Shown here: positions 46,220 through 57,500 of the stretch, in pieces
Layout: each line of letters opens with the position of its first letter
Position numbering within the stretch: position 1 is the first letter of the stretch
From: Tubulanus polymorphus
Lineage: Eukaryota; Nemertea; Palaeonemertea; Tubulaniformes; Tubulanidae
Direction: 5' to 3'
Assembly: GCF_964204645.1 (NCBI RefSeq)
Contig: NC_134034.1
Location: 11,093,414 to 11,157,413, forward strand
DNA: 64,000 nucleotides
Notes under the pieces: model-generated
The model's database searches: none
What the model was told of the DNA's origin: nothing
Seen by the model: only the letters and a program-made list of their open reading frames with translations
Translations under genes and position numbers: made by a program

Positions 46220-46495
46220 ACTTCACATATTCTACTGTCTCTGCTGCTCCTGAATAAGTGTTTATAAGACACGCATTGTCTGTGCTGCTCCTGAATAAGT
46301 GTTTATAAGATACGCATTGTCTGTGCTGCTCCTGAATAAGTGTTTATAAGATACGCATTGTCTGTGCTGCTCCTGAATAAGTGTTTATAAGATACGCAAT
46401 GTCTGTGCTGCTCCTGAATAAGTGTTCTACGCATTGTCTCTGCTGCTCCTGAATAATTGTTTACAAGATACGCAATGTCTCTGCTCCACCAAATG
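46220..46495. repeat. 41-bp minisatellite, block 1
   Basis: About six units of TGCTGCTCCTGAATAAGTGT plus TTATAAGATACGCATTGTCTG. The identical family reappears at 47430-47725 inside a different satellite. Confidence 0.9.
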
Positions 46496-46499
46496 TAGA

Positions 46500-47110
46500 A
46501 GAAATCCATCCGATGCTGGGTGAATTTCTCATCTGGACTTCAGCAGTTAAATTCAAGTTGGATTCATTCTGCTGACTGTTTTAATCAGTAGATTATAGAT
46601 GGTTAGTTGATCTTAGTATGGGCTTTTTCTCATAGATGTGATTCAGCTGAAAAGAGTTAAAGAAAATATCCTGTATTCACACAATATTTCATATAACATT
46701 AATCATAATAATTTCCATGTGAATCAACTTACCTGTCAAGATTGCTGAGTATCGGCTAGGATTGTCTTAGTTGGTTCGAGTTAAATTCGTTGGACTCTTC
46801 CGTGGTAGTTGATGAGTTCAATTCAAGTTGTACCTTCTATGATTGCTGTGTTCATTATCGGCGAAGTTCTCCTAAGTTGGTTAGTTCTTGAGTTTCATTC
46901 GAATCGGCCCCTTCTGTGCGCTGTTCTCTAATCGGCAGATTTCTGATGATTCGTCGACCTCAAGCTCTTGTTTGAGTTGGTGTCCCTTACAAACCTACCA
47001 CACCTGCCGCGAGCGAAACAGGCGTTTTTTTCTAAATCGGAAATCGAAGTACAGATATAGTTGTGTGATCGGCGGTCGAGTTTACAGAATATTTTTTCTT
47101 TAAATCCAAG
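46500..47110 (-). other. Possible - strand exon with strong donor at about 46739
   Basis: The - strand reads CTTGACAG|GTAAGT at this point, a near-ideal donor. The surrounding 46640-46750 is similar to 52935-53045 near the acidic exon, where the donor is lost. No coding function is apparent; it might be a 5' UTR or non-coding exon. Confidence 0.2.
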
Positions 47111-47429
47111 CACATAATTGGAAATTTCTCTGCCTATTCTAATATCGAGATTTTGGATATCTATATTACATGGTTAACTTTTTTTCTGCCTATTTCAAAA
47201 ATTCGAGATTTTGGGTATCTATATAACAAGGTTAACTTTTTTTCTGCCTTTTTCAATATATCTAGATTTTGGATATCTATATTACAAGGTTAATTTTTTT
47301 TCTGCCTATTTGAATACATCTCGATTTTGGATATCTATATTACAAGGTTAATTTTTTTTCTGCCTATTTGCATACATCTAGATTTTAGATATCGATGTTA
47401 CACGGTTAACTTTATTTCTGCCTATTTGA

Positions 47430-47725
47430 ATAAGTGTTTATAAGATACACATTGTCTGTGCTGCTCCTGAATAAGTGTTTATAAGATACGCATTGTCTCT
47501 GCTGCTCCTGAATAAGTGTGTATAAGATACACATTGTCTGTGCTGCTCCTGAATAAGTGTTTATAAGATACGCATTGTCTGTGCTGCTCCTGAACAAGTG
47601 TTTATAAGATACGCATTGTCTGTGCTGCTCCTGAATGAGTGTTTATAAGATACGCATTGTCTGTGCTGCTCCTGAATAGGTGTTCATAAGATACGCATTG
47701 TCTCAGCTGCTCCTGGTTAATTGTT
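47430..47725. repeat. 41-bp minisatellite, block 2, inside the AT satellite
   Basis: About seven units of the same 41-bp repeat as 46220-46495, with satellite DNA on both sides. Confidence 0.9.
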
Positions 47726-49785
47726 TATACATCTGGATATCTGGTATATCTATATTATAAGGTTAGCTTTTTTCATCTGCCTATTTAAATACATCTAGAT
47801 TTTGGATATCTATATTACAAGGTTAATTTTTTTTCTGCCTTATTTATTACATCGAGATTTTGGATATCTATATTACAAGGGTAATTTTTTTCTGCCTATT
47901 TCAATACATCTAGATTTTGGATATCTATATTACAAGGTTAACTCTCTTTTCTGCCTAATTTATTACATCTAGATTTTGGATATCTATATTACAAGGTTAA
48001 TTCTCTTTTCTGCCTAATTTATTACATCGAGATTTTGGATATCTATATTACAAGGTTAACTTTTTTCTGCCTATTTGAATACATCTAGATTTTTGATATC
48101 TATATTACAAGGTTAACTTTTTTTTCTGCCTATTTCAAAACATCTAGATTTTGGATATACATATATTACAAGATTGATTTTTTTCTGCCTATTTAAATAC
48201 ATCTAGATTTTGGATATCTATATTACAAGGTTAATTTTTTTTCTGCCTAATTTATTACATCTAGATTTTGGATATCTATATTACAAGGTTAACTTTTTTT
48301 TCTGCCTATTTCAAAACATCTAGATTTTGGATATACATATATTACAAGATTGATTTTTTTCTGCCTATTTAAATACATCTAGATTTTGGATATCTATATT
48401 ACAAGGTTAATTTTTTTTCTGCCTAATTTATTACATCTAGATTTTGGATATCTATATTACAAGGTTAATTTTTTTTCTGCCTAATTTATTACATCTAGAT
48501 TTTGGATATCTATATTACAAGGATAAATTTTTTTTCAGCCTATTTCAAAACATCTAGATTTTGGATATCTATATTACAAGATTGATTTTTTTCTGCCTAT
48601 TTAAATACATCTAGATTTTGGATATCTATATAACAAGGTTAATTTTTTTTCTGCCTAATTTATTACATCAAGATTTTGGATATCTATATTACAAGATTAA
48701 CTTTTTTTCTTCCTATTTGAAAACATCTAGATTTTGGATATACATATATTACAAGATTGATTTTTTTCTGCCTATTTAAATACATCTAGATTTTGGATAT
48801 CTATATTACAAGGTTAATTTTTTTTCTGCCTAATTTATTACATCTAGATTTTGGATATCTATATTACAAGGTTAACTTTTTTTTCTGCCTATTTCAAAAC
48901 ATCTAGATTTTGGATATACATATATTACAAGATTGATTTTTTTCTGCCTATTTAAATACATCTAGATTTTGGATATCTATATTACAAGGTTAATTTTTTT
49001 CTGCCTAATTTATTACATCTAGATTTTGGATATCTATATTACAAGGTTAACTTTTTTTTCTGCCTATTTCAAAACATCTAGATTTTGGATATCTATATTA
49101 CAAGATTGATTTTTTTCTGCCTATTTAAATACATCTAGATTTTGGATATCTATATTACAAGGTTAATTTTTTTTCTGCCTAATTTATTACATCAAGATTT
49201 TGGATATCTTTATTACAAGGTTAACTTTTTTTCTTCCTATTTGAAAACATCTAGATTTTGGATATACATATATTACAAGATTGATTTTTTTCTGCCTATT
49301 TCAATACATCTAGATTTTGGATATCTATATTACAAGGTTAATTCTTTTTTCTGCCTAATTTATTACATCGAGATTTTGGATATCTATATTACAAGGTTAA
49401 TTTTTTTTCTGCCTATTTCAATACATCTAGATTTTGGATATCTATATTACAAGGTTAATTCTTTTTTCTGCCTAATTTATTACATCGAGATTTTGGATAT
49501 CTATATAACAAGGTTAATTGTTTTTCTGCCTATTTCAAAACATCTAGATTTTGGATATCTATATTACAAGATTGATTTTTTTTCTGCCTATATAAATACA
49601 TCTAGATTTTGGATATCTATATTACAAGGTTAATTCTTTTTTCTGCCTAATTTATTACATCGAGATTTTGGATATCTATATTACAAGGTTAATTCTTTTT
49701 CTGCCTAATTTATTACATCGAGATTTTGGATATCTATATTACAAGGTTAGTTTTTTTTCTTCCTATTTAAAACATCTAGATTTTT

Positions 49786-49920
<135 letters not shown>

Positions 49921-50240
49921 CAAGATTGATTTTTTTTCTGCCTATTTAAATACATCTAGATTTTGGATATCTATATTACAAGGTTAATTTTTTTTCTGCC
50001 TAATTTATTACATCCAGATTTTGGATATCTATATTACAAGGTTAATTTTTTCTGCCTATTACAATATATCAAGACTTTTGATATCTATATTACAAGGTTA
50101 ACTATTTTTCTGCCTATTTGAATACATCTAGATTTTGGATATCTATATTACAAGGTTAACTTTTTTCCCCTATTTCAAAACATCTAGATATTGGATATGT
50201 ATATTACAAGGTTAACTTTTTTACCGCCTATTTCAAATCA

Positions 50241-52930
50241 TTGAGATTTAGACATAAGAATCCAGAATTCAGCAAAGTCTTTTTAAAGATTCAATAAATC
50301 CTTCGCACAAGAGCCAGAGTTATAGTTCCTGTATTCTTTTGATATCAACCGATATTAAATTATACAATTGTCTTATCAACCCCTATGGTTTGGATTCGAG
50401 CACTTTTGAGATGAAGATACTGAATTAATCTTCATCGTAGATACCTAATCAGTCTACTTAAGTCCTCTATGATTAAAATTTTCTCCGACAATATTTTATG
50501 CGGGGCTTGACATGTCTACACGAGAAGAATTTCAGATCCGGTACAAATTTGGATTGATCACTATTTCAAACTGCTAATTTTGCATCAGAGCTTTCGATAT
50601 CTAGTTTGACGAACCCAGACATCCCCAAAACCTAACTGATTCAACAGATCCCACACACATGTGGCCTAGTTAGACGCAGATGACATTGCACGATACAGTC
50701 GTCTCATCCACTGCGCTATTTTTTGAATAATTTTCACTTATATTCATTATATTGAATTGATTTTAATTAATCTTCTAGATATCTAACGCAATCCGTTAAT
50801 TAGTAATCATACTAGCTTCATTTTAATGTCAGTTAAATTCGTCACTACTTGAATTCATTAGAACTTAAGATACAAGCACATTTTTAGTGGTAAATTAGAA
50901 ATTCCCTTATAGCCGAATTGCTATTTAATCTTTATTTCCCTTTTACAGTACACTGTGTATAAGACCGAAAGACCTTGTTATGACTGGACCTCCCTGGTGC
51001 GGTGCGAGTCATGATGCTGGAATATAGATTGAAGGAGAGGGGTTAGTAAAAGAGAGCTATTAGCAAGAGGGATAAGACCTAAGTTTAGGATATCCTGTCA
51101 GAATAAGGCTCTCAATCTGATATACACAGTGAAATTGAAAATATTCCCCCTTCCAAATTCAGGAATGTATTTGTGCACAGATTTGTTTTATCTCCCTTCG
51201 ATCGGAAGTAAATCTTCGTTAAATGATTTTGGCAATATGTATCAAAACTAATACAGCTGAATGAAGACACAATAGGTTCACTTAAGATACAGATAAATAA
51301 ATGTGCTCAGATACACATGTATCAGCTTTAAATGTCCATGGACCTAAATTAAAAATATTTTCATATAACAATTGAATTTAACCCTAATTGTAGATATCTA
51401 AGTAATACGTTAATGAGTAATTCAAGCTATATTCTAATTGTCAGTTAAACTATATCTATTATGCGTCACTTGACACACAGTTATGCTTTTAGATATTATT
51501 TGAATCAGTTAGGTTTCGGTAAATTTTGGCAATATTGAAGAGCATGACCAGTCGCCGTAATTAGGAGTTTGAGATGCAAGTACTGATCAGTCGATGAGAC
51601 TGATTCAGATGTGCTCATACATATCAGCTATATTTAAATTGTAAGTTTAACAACATTTATATTATGGACCTGTATTACATATAGTTTTTGATCTAACATG
51701 AAATATTGATTGTGGAATCTTAATTGTGGATATCTAAGCCATTTGTTAATGAGCAATTTGTCCTAGTTATATGTATGATAATTGTCAGTTAATCAATAAT
51801 CATAGCGCAAAACAAGGCACATGGTATGGCTCTGGGGAATGATTTGAATCGATTTAAGCTTTGTTTGATTCTAGATTTGTCAAAGTGCTGAGACGTAATC
51901 ATAGCTTCTAAAAGATCCACAGTCCATAGTTTTCCCCCATGTATATTACACCAGACCTCGATAGAGCCCTAGACACTTTTTATACATCTTTCCGCGGAGA
52001 AATTCATTAATGCAATGGGTAAAGCAGCATATAATATATACTGTAAAGTGCCTGAATGTTTATAAATGTATCAATATACTATTTGTAAAAAAATCTATTA
52101 ACCGACGATGAAGTTTAATTGATATATATCTTTACAAGTAAAGCCAGCCTAAATGTATACAGGGCCCTAAAATATCTACACCAGAAGAATTTCTCGTCAA
52201 ACATTATAAGATATTGAATGATTGCTAATATCTAAGCGATTAATTAGTAAATTGTCCTATCTCTGTATCTTGATTGTCAGTTAAACAATAGTCATATGAG
52301 GCCTGAAATATAGCGCCAAGCAAAAAGATGATGGCGTCTCGCCAGATGGCGCTATGTTACGGTGCCGCTCCAAAAGTCAATTCGGGCGTTATCTGCCTAG
52401 CCAAAAGCAATATGGCTATAGTGTATTTTCCCAGGGAATGTATTCGAAGTAAATATCTACGGTACATTCGAAAAATTACAAATGTCACATTGGATATTGA
52501 ATTTACCTTAATTGTACATACTTAAAAAAATCTGAATTAATAATTGACCAATCTACATTTTAATTATCAGCCAAAGTAGGCCTACATTTATAAGGGACCT
52601 CACTCATTGATTTTGTCTAATAGTGTAAATATTTAAGCAATCATTGCCCTAGTTACATTTCATTTTACTATCAACAATGTACCGGCCACAGAGCCTCAAT
52701 AAAGTAGTGCGGAGATGCCGAGCTTGACCAGCGTCTCTATCCTCTCCAGTGCCTATGCATTTTGCTCCAGGTATGAAAAATCAACTAAGCTTTATGTCCT
52801 GGTATGTATCCATTCCTGTTGCTTATGCAGAATGAGCTCAAGACTGCCAGGTTCGGTTGCCAGGTGGAGTCTTTTGTGGTCACTTCTGGTGGGTAGATTT
52901 TAGGTTGATATCACGCTGGGCCTTTCCAGA
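50241..52930. repeat. AT-rich region with scattered copies of a ~65-bp core
   Basis: A core resembling GATATCTAAG...GTTAATGAGTAAT...ATTGTCAGTTAAAC recurs at about 50776, 51391, 51728, 52225, 52513 and 52614. A tRNA-like A box TAGCGCAGTGG on the - strand near 50710-50720 suggests a SINE remnant. No gene seen. Confidence 0.45.
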
Positions 52931-53042
52931 TTAAGTTTAGCTGAAATGAGCAAAAGAATGATATCCTGTAGTTACACAATCCTCTCTGTATCATACATCG
53001 TAATTTACATGTGTATCAACTTAACTTTCAATATTGCTGAGT

Positions 53043-53117
53043 TCAGTGTTCTTTTTTTTCGGCATCGTCTTCGTTGTCGTCACCTTCAGCATCTTCTTCT
53101 TCTTCATCTTGGGAATC
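53043..53117 (-). CDS. Acidic C-terminal exon of an unidentified - strand gene (calnexin-like?)
   Basis: On the - strand a strong acceptor (long T tract, TTTAATTTCAG) is followed by 24 codons and TGA at 53045-53043. The peptide is almost all acidic (DSQDEEEEDAEGDD, ending AEKKEH). Such tails occur on calnexin, HMG proteins and histone chaperones. A very hydrophobic stretch (PPWILLLAIFAALPLLLLF) lies upstream on the same strand at about 54083-54150, which would suit a calnexin transmembrane segment, but its exon borders are not convincing. No lumenal-domain exons are visible upstream, where EHHADH lies on the other strand. Confidence 0.4.
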   Translation of the reverse strand, partial: DSQDEEEEDAEGDDNEDDAEKKEH

Positions 53118-53149
53118 CTGAAATTAAAAAAAAGAGAAGAGCGATGAAA

Positions 53150-53465
53150 ACCTGGTACGGAACAAAACTAATGTCAGAAAGCTTTACAGCTCTCCGTCTT
53201 CGGTCACATGCCGAGAACACCAGACAAAGAGCCAGCCAGGAATATACTGCCCTCTACACGCCCTCACACAGAACACGAAAACCAGGATGACAACGCCTTA
53301 CTTTCACCATTTACCGACAGGGTGTGCCGGATGACGTCAGTAACTGACAAACCTATCAAATTGCCCAAGCCAAAAATCAGGCAGCGCAACTGGATTGCCC
53401 GCACTAGCACTCAAAGGAAGACAAGACTTAATCCATGCCCGAAGCAACCCACAGGGAATCAATGA
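53150..53465 (+). pseudogene. LINE-like C-terminal coding remnant, arm 1
   Basis: The + frame reads VFGHMPRTPDKEPARNILPS and continues to a stop at 53465. The GHxxRM-type phrase resembles the tail that follows reverse transcriptase in many non-LTR retrotransposons. It is about 200 bp similar to the inverted copy at 53775-53985. Confidence 0.4.
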
Positions 53466-53712
53466 ATACTAACACGCAAAGGAAGACAGGGAAATTAATC
53501 CCTGCCCGAAGCAATCCCTTAAAAGGAATCAATGAATGCTAGCACGCAAGCGATCCCGCAGTGAATCAATGAATCCTAGCACGCAAAGGAAGACAGGGAA
53601 ATTAATCCCTGCCCGAAGCAATCCCTTAAAAGGAATCAATGAATGCTAGAACGCAAAGGAAGACAAGACTAAATCTTTGTCCGAAGCAATTCCTGAAAAG
53701 GAATCAATGAAT
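53457..53712. repeat. ~60-70-bp tandem repeat
   Basis: Three to four units of AATGAATNCTAGCACGCAAA, GGAAGACAGGGAAATTAATC and GCCCGAAGCAATCCC between the two LINE-like arms. Confidence 0.75.
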
Positions 53713-53774
53713 ACTAGTAGACAGTCCAGCTTTACCACTCCATTTTTAACCAGTCCAGTGCAATCGGACCGACT

Positions 53775-53985
53775 TGCCCGTCATTGACGTCACCCAGCAC
53801 ACTCTGTAGATAGGTGGGGAGAGTGAGGCCTCGTCATCCTGGTTTCCGTGTTCCGTATGAGGGCGTGTAGTGGGCAGCCATTTCCTGACCGACTCTTTGT
53901 CTGACATCCTCGACACGTGACCGGCGATGGAGAGCCGACGCTTTCGGACATTAGTTTTGTTCCAGCAAACGTTGAAATCGGCCCT
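53775..53985 (-). pseudogene. LINE-like C-terminal coding remnant, arm 2 (inverted)
   Basis: The - frame reads NKTNVRKRRLSIAGHVSRM and then KWLPTTRPHTEHGNQDD, homologous to arm 1. RRLxxxGHVxRM is the usual form in endonuclease/reverse-transcriptase retroelements. A TTTTTCAG acceptor-like motif precedes it. Confidence 0.4.
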
Positions 53986-54299
53986 GAAAAATAAAACGGA
54001 TTAATAAACACGGAACAATACAGGACAGCACAGATACGAACAGTAACACATAAAACATAAAGACGTCGTTCCTCAGGAAGCAGGAACAAGAGCAGGAGCG
54101 GGAGCGCAGCGAAAATCGCCAGGAGGAGAATCCACGGTGGCATGTTCACAGTGTAAGTAAGCTGAGGTGAATGGCCTATGCTTGTGTACACCGTGGTTAG
54201 CCGGTGACGTATTCAATAGCGCGTGTAAATGATATCGACAAACTTTGAAAAACCGCAATTGTGTCTCTTTTGTTGAATGGATTTACATTATGAAAGGTT

Positions 54300-54584
54300 C
54301 CACCGCCGGGTTGAATACGCGCCAGTAGTCAGATGTGAGTAGACTGGTTACCTGAGATAGAGACCGGTAACCAGTCTAGTCACTTCGCGGCCCCGGCTGC
54401 ATAAAATTCCGCGGTCTTTAGAACTTAGTGATGTTACTTATTTTCTTTATTGCGTAAATAAACTTATCTATATATTTCTAAAGTGAAAGGTTTGTGTTGA
54501 TTTAATCATGCAGTTCAGCAGTTTTCGGATAGATGGCAGCATTGTATGTAACGGGAATCAATATTATTGAATTGAGTTGTCAAG
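54300..54584. other. Non-coding upstream of the first visible EHHADH exon
   Basis: Contains the inverted repeat GACTGGTTACC / GGTAACCAGTC at 54343-54380, a motif also found at 30796 and 34436. No enoyl-CoA hydratase exon seen. Confidence 0.4.
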
Positions 54585-57500
54585 TTTGTTCCTGGTTACA
54601 AAAAACTCTCATTTGCCGCCGTTAAAGAATTTGACAGCTCTGAAGCAGAATACAGTGATAAAAATGCTATGTCTTTCTTGAAGTCAGTTGCACCAGTTTT
54701 ACTGAAACTTCGTCATAAATCGTTGAATAAGGTATTTTAAATATCAATCCAATTCAATTAATAATGATTTATTGTTAACCCTAATTGAAATATGTTGAAA
54801 TTTGGTGTTTCGAGGGTACATGAATAACTGGGTCTAACATAAAGTCTGACATCTGTAATTACTAGGTGTGTTTGAATCAAGCTGCAGCGAGTGGATGGAT
54901 TTTTCAAACCAGGAGACTCCGACGACTGTTTAGTCGGACTTCGAATATGGAGAAATCGGCCGGACTACAACATTTACAACAAGCTCAACAGCGCATTAAA
55001 CAGGTAGAATAAAACATGACTCAGTTCGTCTAATCTGAATGCCAGATAATTTACTGGTTTGGTTCCTTATTTGTGTGGGGTTTGGTTCCTTAGTTAGAAT
55101 CGGATGGGCTTATGTACCCGCTATGAAAATATCTGATCGTGAAGCTAAACCACGGACAGTTTATTGACTAGGACTAGCCCTGATTCAGCCCACAGTTAGG
55201 GCTTGTCACAAAAGTACCTATAGGATACTGCATTGAATCTCTGATATTGGATTCCCAGCTATTGCGACAAGGCAATGATTCAAGCCATTGTAACAAGATA
55301 ATCGTAAAACTGGTTCCCTATTGATAGAGATCTCTCAAAGTCTAATATATGTATGTATTGTATCGTGATAGTGGAGTATCCACGGTGGATTCAATGCGTC
55401 TAATACGGATAGTTTGCCGGTGAAGTGCGTCGGTGTGGTTGGAGGCGGTGGAACGATGGGTAGTGGAATCGTGATGGTTTTACTCAACGCCGGATTACGT
55501 GTCGTACTAGTAGAATCAAATACAGAGGTATCAGTTAAAACCTAAATCTGCTTTAATTTGAACCCAACGCTAAACCTCGCTTAATTTTGAAACCCCCTCA
55601 TCACATTTTGATGTTGAAGCCCCCTCTAAACCTTATCTAAAGCCTCCTTGCTTAACCTAGATCCTGCTTAAATCTACCCCCTCTACAGTCTAGACCCTTC
55701 ACTAAACCTTGCTTAATTTTGAAACCCCCTCATCACATCTTGATGTTGAAGCCCCCTCTAAACCTTATCTAAAGCCTCCTTGCTTAACCTAGATCCTGCT
55801 TAAATCTACCCCCTCTACAGTCTAGCCCCTTCACTAAACCTTGCTTAATTTTGAAACCCCCTCATCACATTTTGACGTTGAAGCTCCCTCTAAACCTTAT
55901 CTAAAGCCTCCTTGCTTAACCTAGATCCTGCTTAAATCTACCCCCTCTACAGTCTAGCCCCTTCACTAAACCTTGCTTAATTTTGAAACCCCCTCATCAC
56001 ATTTTGATGTTGAAGCTCCCTCTAAACCTTATCTAAAGCCTCCTTGCTTAACCTAAATCCTGCTTAAATCTACCCCCTCTACAGTCTAGCCCCTTCACTA
56101 AACCTTGCTTAATTGAATCGGCTTCAATTTGAACCCCCTCACGTGCGCGATGTCGATAGATATATTTTCTAGTCCAGAGACCGAGCCGTTCAGACTATGC
56201 GGAATCTCTACTCCAACGCGGTGAAGTTGAAGAAATTGTCACCGGAACAAACTGAAAAACATCTCTCGCGTATGATTCCAACTACTGAATATTCGCAATT
56301 AAAACGCTGTGATGTCGTAAGTACGAGTTCGAAATCTTCCGTTAAATCACCCTATGACACGATCAAAAATAGAATTAGTCCATAGGTCCTTGTGGAAATG
56401 TTGGTTGCCTCCATAAAATCCCCCTATGACATCACTAATCGTTTTGGTCAGAACTGTTTACTGGATTTAGAGATGATGGGTGTCTAGATAAAATAACCCC
56501 TATGACATCACTAATTAGCAGTTGCTGATTATATTTGCAGGTGATCGAAGCTGTATTTGAGAATCTGGAGCTGAAGAAACAAATATTCAACGAATTGGAT
56601 AAAATCTGTCCACCTCATACGATATTAACATCAAACACGTCATCTTTAGACATCGATCAGGTAGGGCTCACCCCCTCCCCCTAGCCCCTCTCCCGATTGC
56701 AATTTTAAACCTCTAATAGTCTTACTCGATGATTTTCAGCTGGCAGCTGCCACTAATCGCGCAGATAAAGTGATGGGCACACATTTCTTCATTCCCGTTT
56801 ACCAATCGAAACTACTCGAGAACAGCTACGGCCGGTCTACGTCGCCGCAAACTGTCGCTACAGTGATGAAACTCGGGCAGAAGATCGGCAAGGTAAATGA
56901 GAATCGATATTTTACCCCTCAGAAAGTTGGCTGCTCGCTTGAAATTAATTTGAACAGAAATATGAGAGTTGTTACTGAGGGTCTTACCCCCCTTGATTAC
57001 TGCTTGTATATATTTATACCGGTATGTTTATTGTAGTTTCCGGTGTTAATGAAGAATTGTGAATTATTCGTAGCTAACCGCGCGCTCATACAGTACATGT
57101 GGGAAGCTACGTTACTGCTGGAGGAAGGCGCCGATCCGAGTTCCGTCGATACAGCCGTCGAGGAGTTCGGAATTCCGATGGGACCGTTCAGACTAAACGA
57201 TATCATCGGTAATTAACGAGAGAACTGATGCTACCGTTCAGGGGCTGTAGTTGCTCAAAAGTTGCGTAAAGATAACCGGCCGATAAATACCATAAAAGAT
57301 TTACTTCTAATTGTCACTATGTTAACTATCCACTGATAAACTCTAACCAAATGTTCAGCAACTGGCCCCGGATAATTAATGTCATAAGGGGTTTATGTAG
57401 TCAGCCATGTTTTTCTGCTTGCTCGAAAATTTCATCTCTGATTGCCATTAACATCAGAGCCTTCGGATAACCGGCGGATAAATACTGTAGTTACGATGAA

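Noticed and set aside
52328-52525. 65-codon + frame (MASRQMALCYGAAPK) considered as a missing EHHADH hydratase exon
   Set aside because: No hydratase motifs (oxyanion-hole GGG or PEV segments) and no fitting splice sites.
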